The notes under the pieces are model-generated. The model ran no database searches. It saw only the letters and a program-made list of their open reading frames with translations, and was not told where the DNA came from. Of a DNA stretch of 7,985 bases, positions 7,701-7,985 are shown piece after piece. Location: NCBI GenBank assembly GCA_021296435.1, contig JAGWAK010000114.1:1-7985 (forward strand), read 5' to 3'. The DNA comes from Acidimicrobiia bacterium (GTDB lineage Bacteria; Actinomycetota; Acidimicrobiia; Acidimicrobiales; CATQHL01). The position numbers and the translations under genes were made by a program. Numbering within the stretch: the first letter of the stretch is position 1; each line of letters starts with the position of its first letter.

Positions 7701-7985
7701 CGTAGCCCCAGCGCGGCGCCAGCGGACCGCGCGCGGGATAGTACGTGAGCTGCTGCGGCACCCCGCCCGAGGCCGGGATCACGTAGACCTGCTCGTCGCC
7801 GTCGTACTGCCCCGTGAACGCGATGCGCGACCCGTCGGGCGAGAACCGCGGGAACAGCTCCAGCCCCGGATGCGCCGTCAGCCGCGTGGCCAGCCCGCCG
7901 TCCGTCGACGCCGTCCAGAGGTCGCCGGCGTAGGTGAAAACCACCCGGTCGCCGTGGATGTCGGGGAAGCGCAGCAGCTTCGTCT
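4759..7985 (-). CDS. Tricorn-like S41 peptidase with beta-propellers and PDZ, 5' end beyond window
   Basis: Large serine peptidase related to archaeal Tricorn, which degrades peptides. The reading frame is open to the right edge. The residues before GTG 7944 (LLRFPDIHGDR) are still family-like, so 7944 is not the true start and the initiation site and any signal peptide are outside. Numbering from 7944: residues 1 to about 500 carry repeated WSPDG-type blades (beta-propeller); about 510-552 is an acidic Asp/Glu/Ala/Gly linker; a second propeller runs to about 650; then C1, a PDZ-like domain (about 750-825) and the C2 peptidase core (about 869-1040). The catalytic set is visible: H731 (SVSHAY), RGNGGGN at 903-909 for the oxyanion region, S956-D957 (DSASDGDIF) and E1014 (VENVGVEPDI). 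The 58-residue Ser-to-Glu spacing equals that of archaeal Tricorn (S965, E1023). The stop is TAG at 4761-4759. Confidence 0.96.
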   Translation of the reverse strand, partial: TKLLRFPDIHGDRVVFTYAGDLWTASTDGGLATRLTAHPGLELFPRFSPDGSRIAFTGQYDGDEQVYVIPASGGVPQQLTYYPARGPLAPRWGYDNQVYDWSPDGRAVLFRSLRYSTDLSDSRLFLASADGGLPVPLPMPESGAGDLSPDGSRVVYSPLFRDFRTWKRYEGGWAQELYIFDRETHVVERVTTHRRADRDPMWIGNAIYFTSDRDGTLNLYRYDLASRGTTRLTDSDTWDVRWPGDDSANRIVYELNGELQIYTIDAGTSRPIAITVPDDGLATRPSRVAASGLIEDAELSPGGERALFVARGDVFTAPIENGPTRNLTRSSSAHDKWARWSPDGRRIAYVSDATGEDEIYLIAQDGSGEPEQLTSGGQAMRYAPEWSPTGEHLAFGDKDGRLYVLDVESKEVIDVADEARGALRDYVWSPRGGHLAFSMTDPTEFSSIWVWSLADRELHRITDDLFHEWNPAWDPDGDFLYYLSDRQFAPQLGSFEWNYLVDRETGIYALALRKDVAHPLPPESDEVELAEEDDEDADDSASADDGASAGDGDGGDDADDGGDGEGPIGIDFDGLSRRVVRLPVTFDNYVGLSGADDGVFFIRGGAQYYGRGGDVRPALQRFTFEDRETKTIADGIGGYAVSRDGEKVLVREGSTWNVYPAGGGDATSVSTRGLMVDRVPAEEWAQIFDEVWRRFRDFFYVENMHGYDWEALRDRYRPLLEHVAHRSDLNYVIGEMVAELSVSHAYIAGGDWETPDRPPVALPGAVFELDAAAGRYRLAEIFAGHNEEPRYRAPLTEIGVDARVGDYVLAIDGEELAGPDNPYRVLRHRADRPVRLTLNTEPTFDGAREVTFTPRTEERSLRYLTEVEANRRRVSEMTDGRVGYLHVPDMGAQGIQEFVKWFYGQIRKEGLVIDVRGNGGGNVSQMLIERLARRVLGTRFARTYDTPGTYPDIAFHGHMVCILDEDSASDGDIFPYRFREAGLGPLIGKRSWGGVIGITNHGPLIDGGSVNVPQFGTNGADGSWVVENVGVEPDIEVDNDPRSVIAGQEEEVLRMMRENPKALPERPAPPVKTP

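Noticed and set aside
1..7985. CRISPR arrays, tRNA, rRNA, insertion sequences
   Set aside because: I looked on both strands and saw no regularly spaced repeats, cloverleaf-like segments, transposase frames or terminal inverted repeats.

Overview
The window is GC-rich bacterial chromosomal DNA. Every gene I can support lies on the minus strand, so it reads from the right edge to the left. A bacterial Tricorn-type protease next to a large ADOP/MacB-type permease, both strongly GC-biased, suggests Acidobacteriota (Vicinamibacteria-like) or Gemmatimonadota. That is an inference from gene families; there is no rRNA or other marker gene here.

Layout in transcription order: (1) 7985-4759, a Tricorn-like S41 peptidase whose 5' end lies beyond the right edge; (2) 4746-3694, an ABC/SMC-like AAA ATPase; (3) 3697-3170, a 175-residue protein with a PD-(D/E)XK-like D...ExK signature; (4) 3173-2813, an MNT nucleotidyltransferase antitoxin (mntA-like) broken by a frameshift; (5) 2816-2362, a HEPN ribonuclease toxin (hepT-like), also frame-broken near its N-terminus, but with a good internal Shine-Dalgarno and ATG at 2700 that could restart the RNase core; (6) 2286-1, an ADOP/MacB-like permease running off the left edge. 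The permease has no stop codon in the window but is open for 762 codons. Only 12 bp separate genes 1 and 2, and 75 bp separate genes 5 and 6. There is no gene-free stretch above 300 bp.

The core of interest is genes 2-5. Their three junctions are all 4-nt start/stop overlaps (ATGA, GTGA, ATGA), so the ATPase, the putative nuclease and the MNT-HEPN toxin-antitoxin pair look like one translationally coupled cassette. ATPase plus nuclease followed by a toxin-antitoxin pair resembles anti-phage defence operons in design (compare Gabija, Septu and PARIS, which also pair an ABC-like ATPase with a nuclease effector). I cannot assign it to a named system. The ATPase-nuclease pair looks intact, whereas both TA genes carry frameshifts, suggesting decay of the TA half or assembly errors. 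The flanking protease and permease look like ordinary host genes into which the cassette has been inserted.
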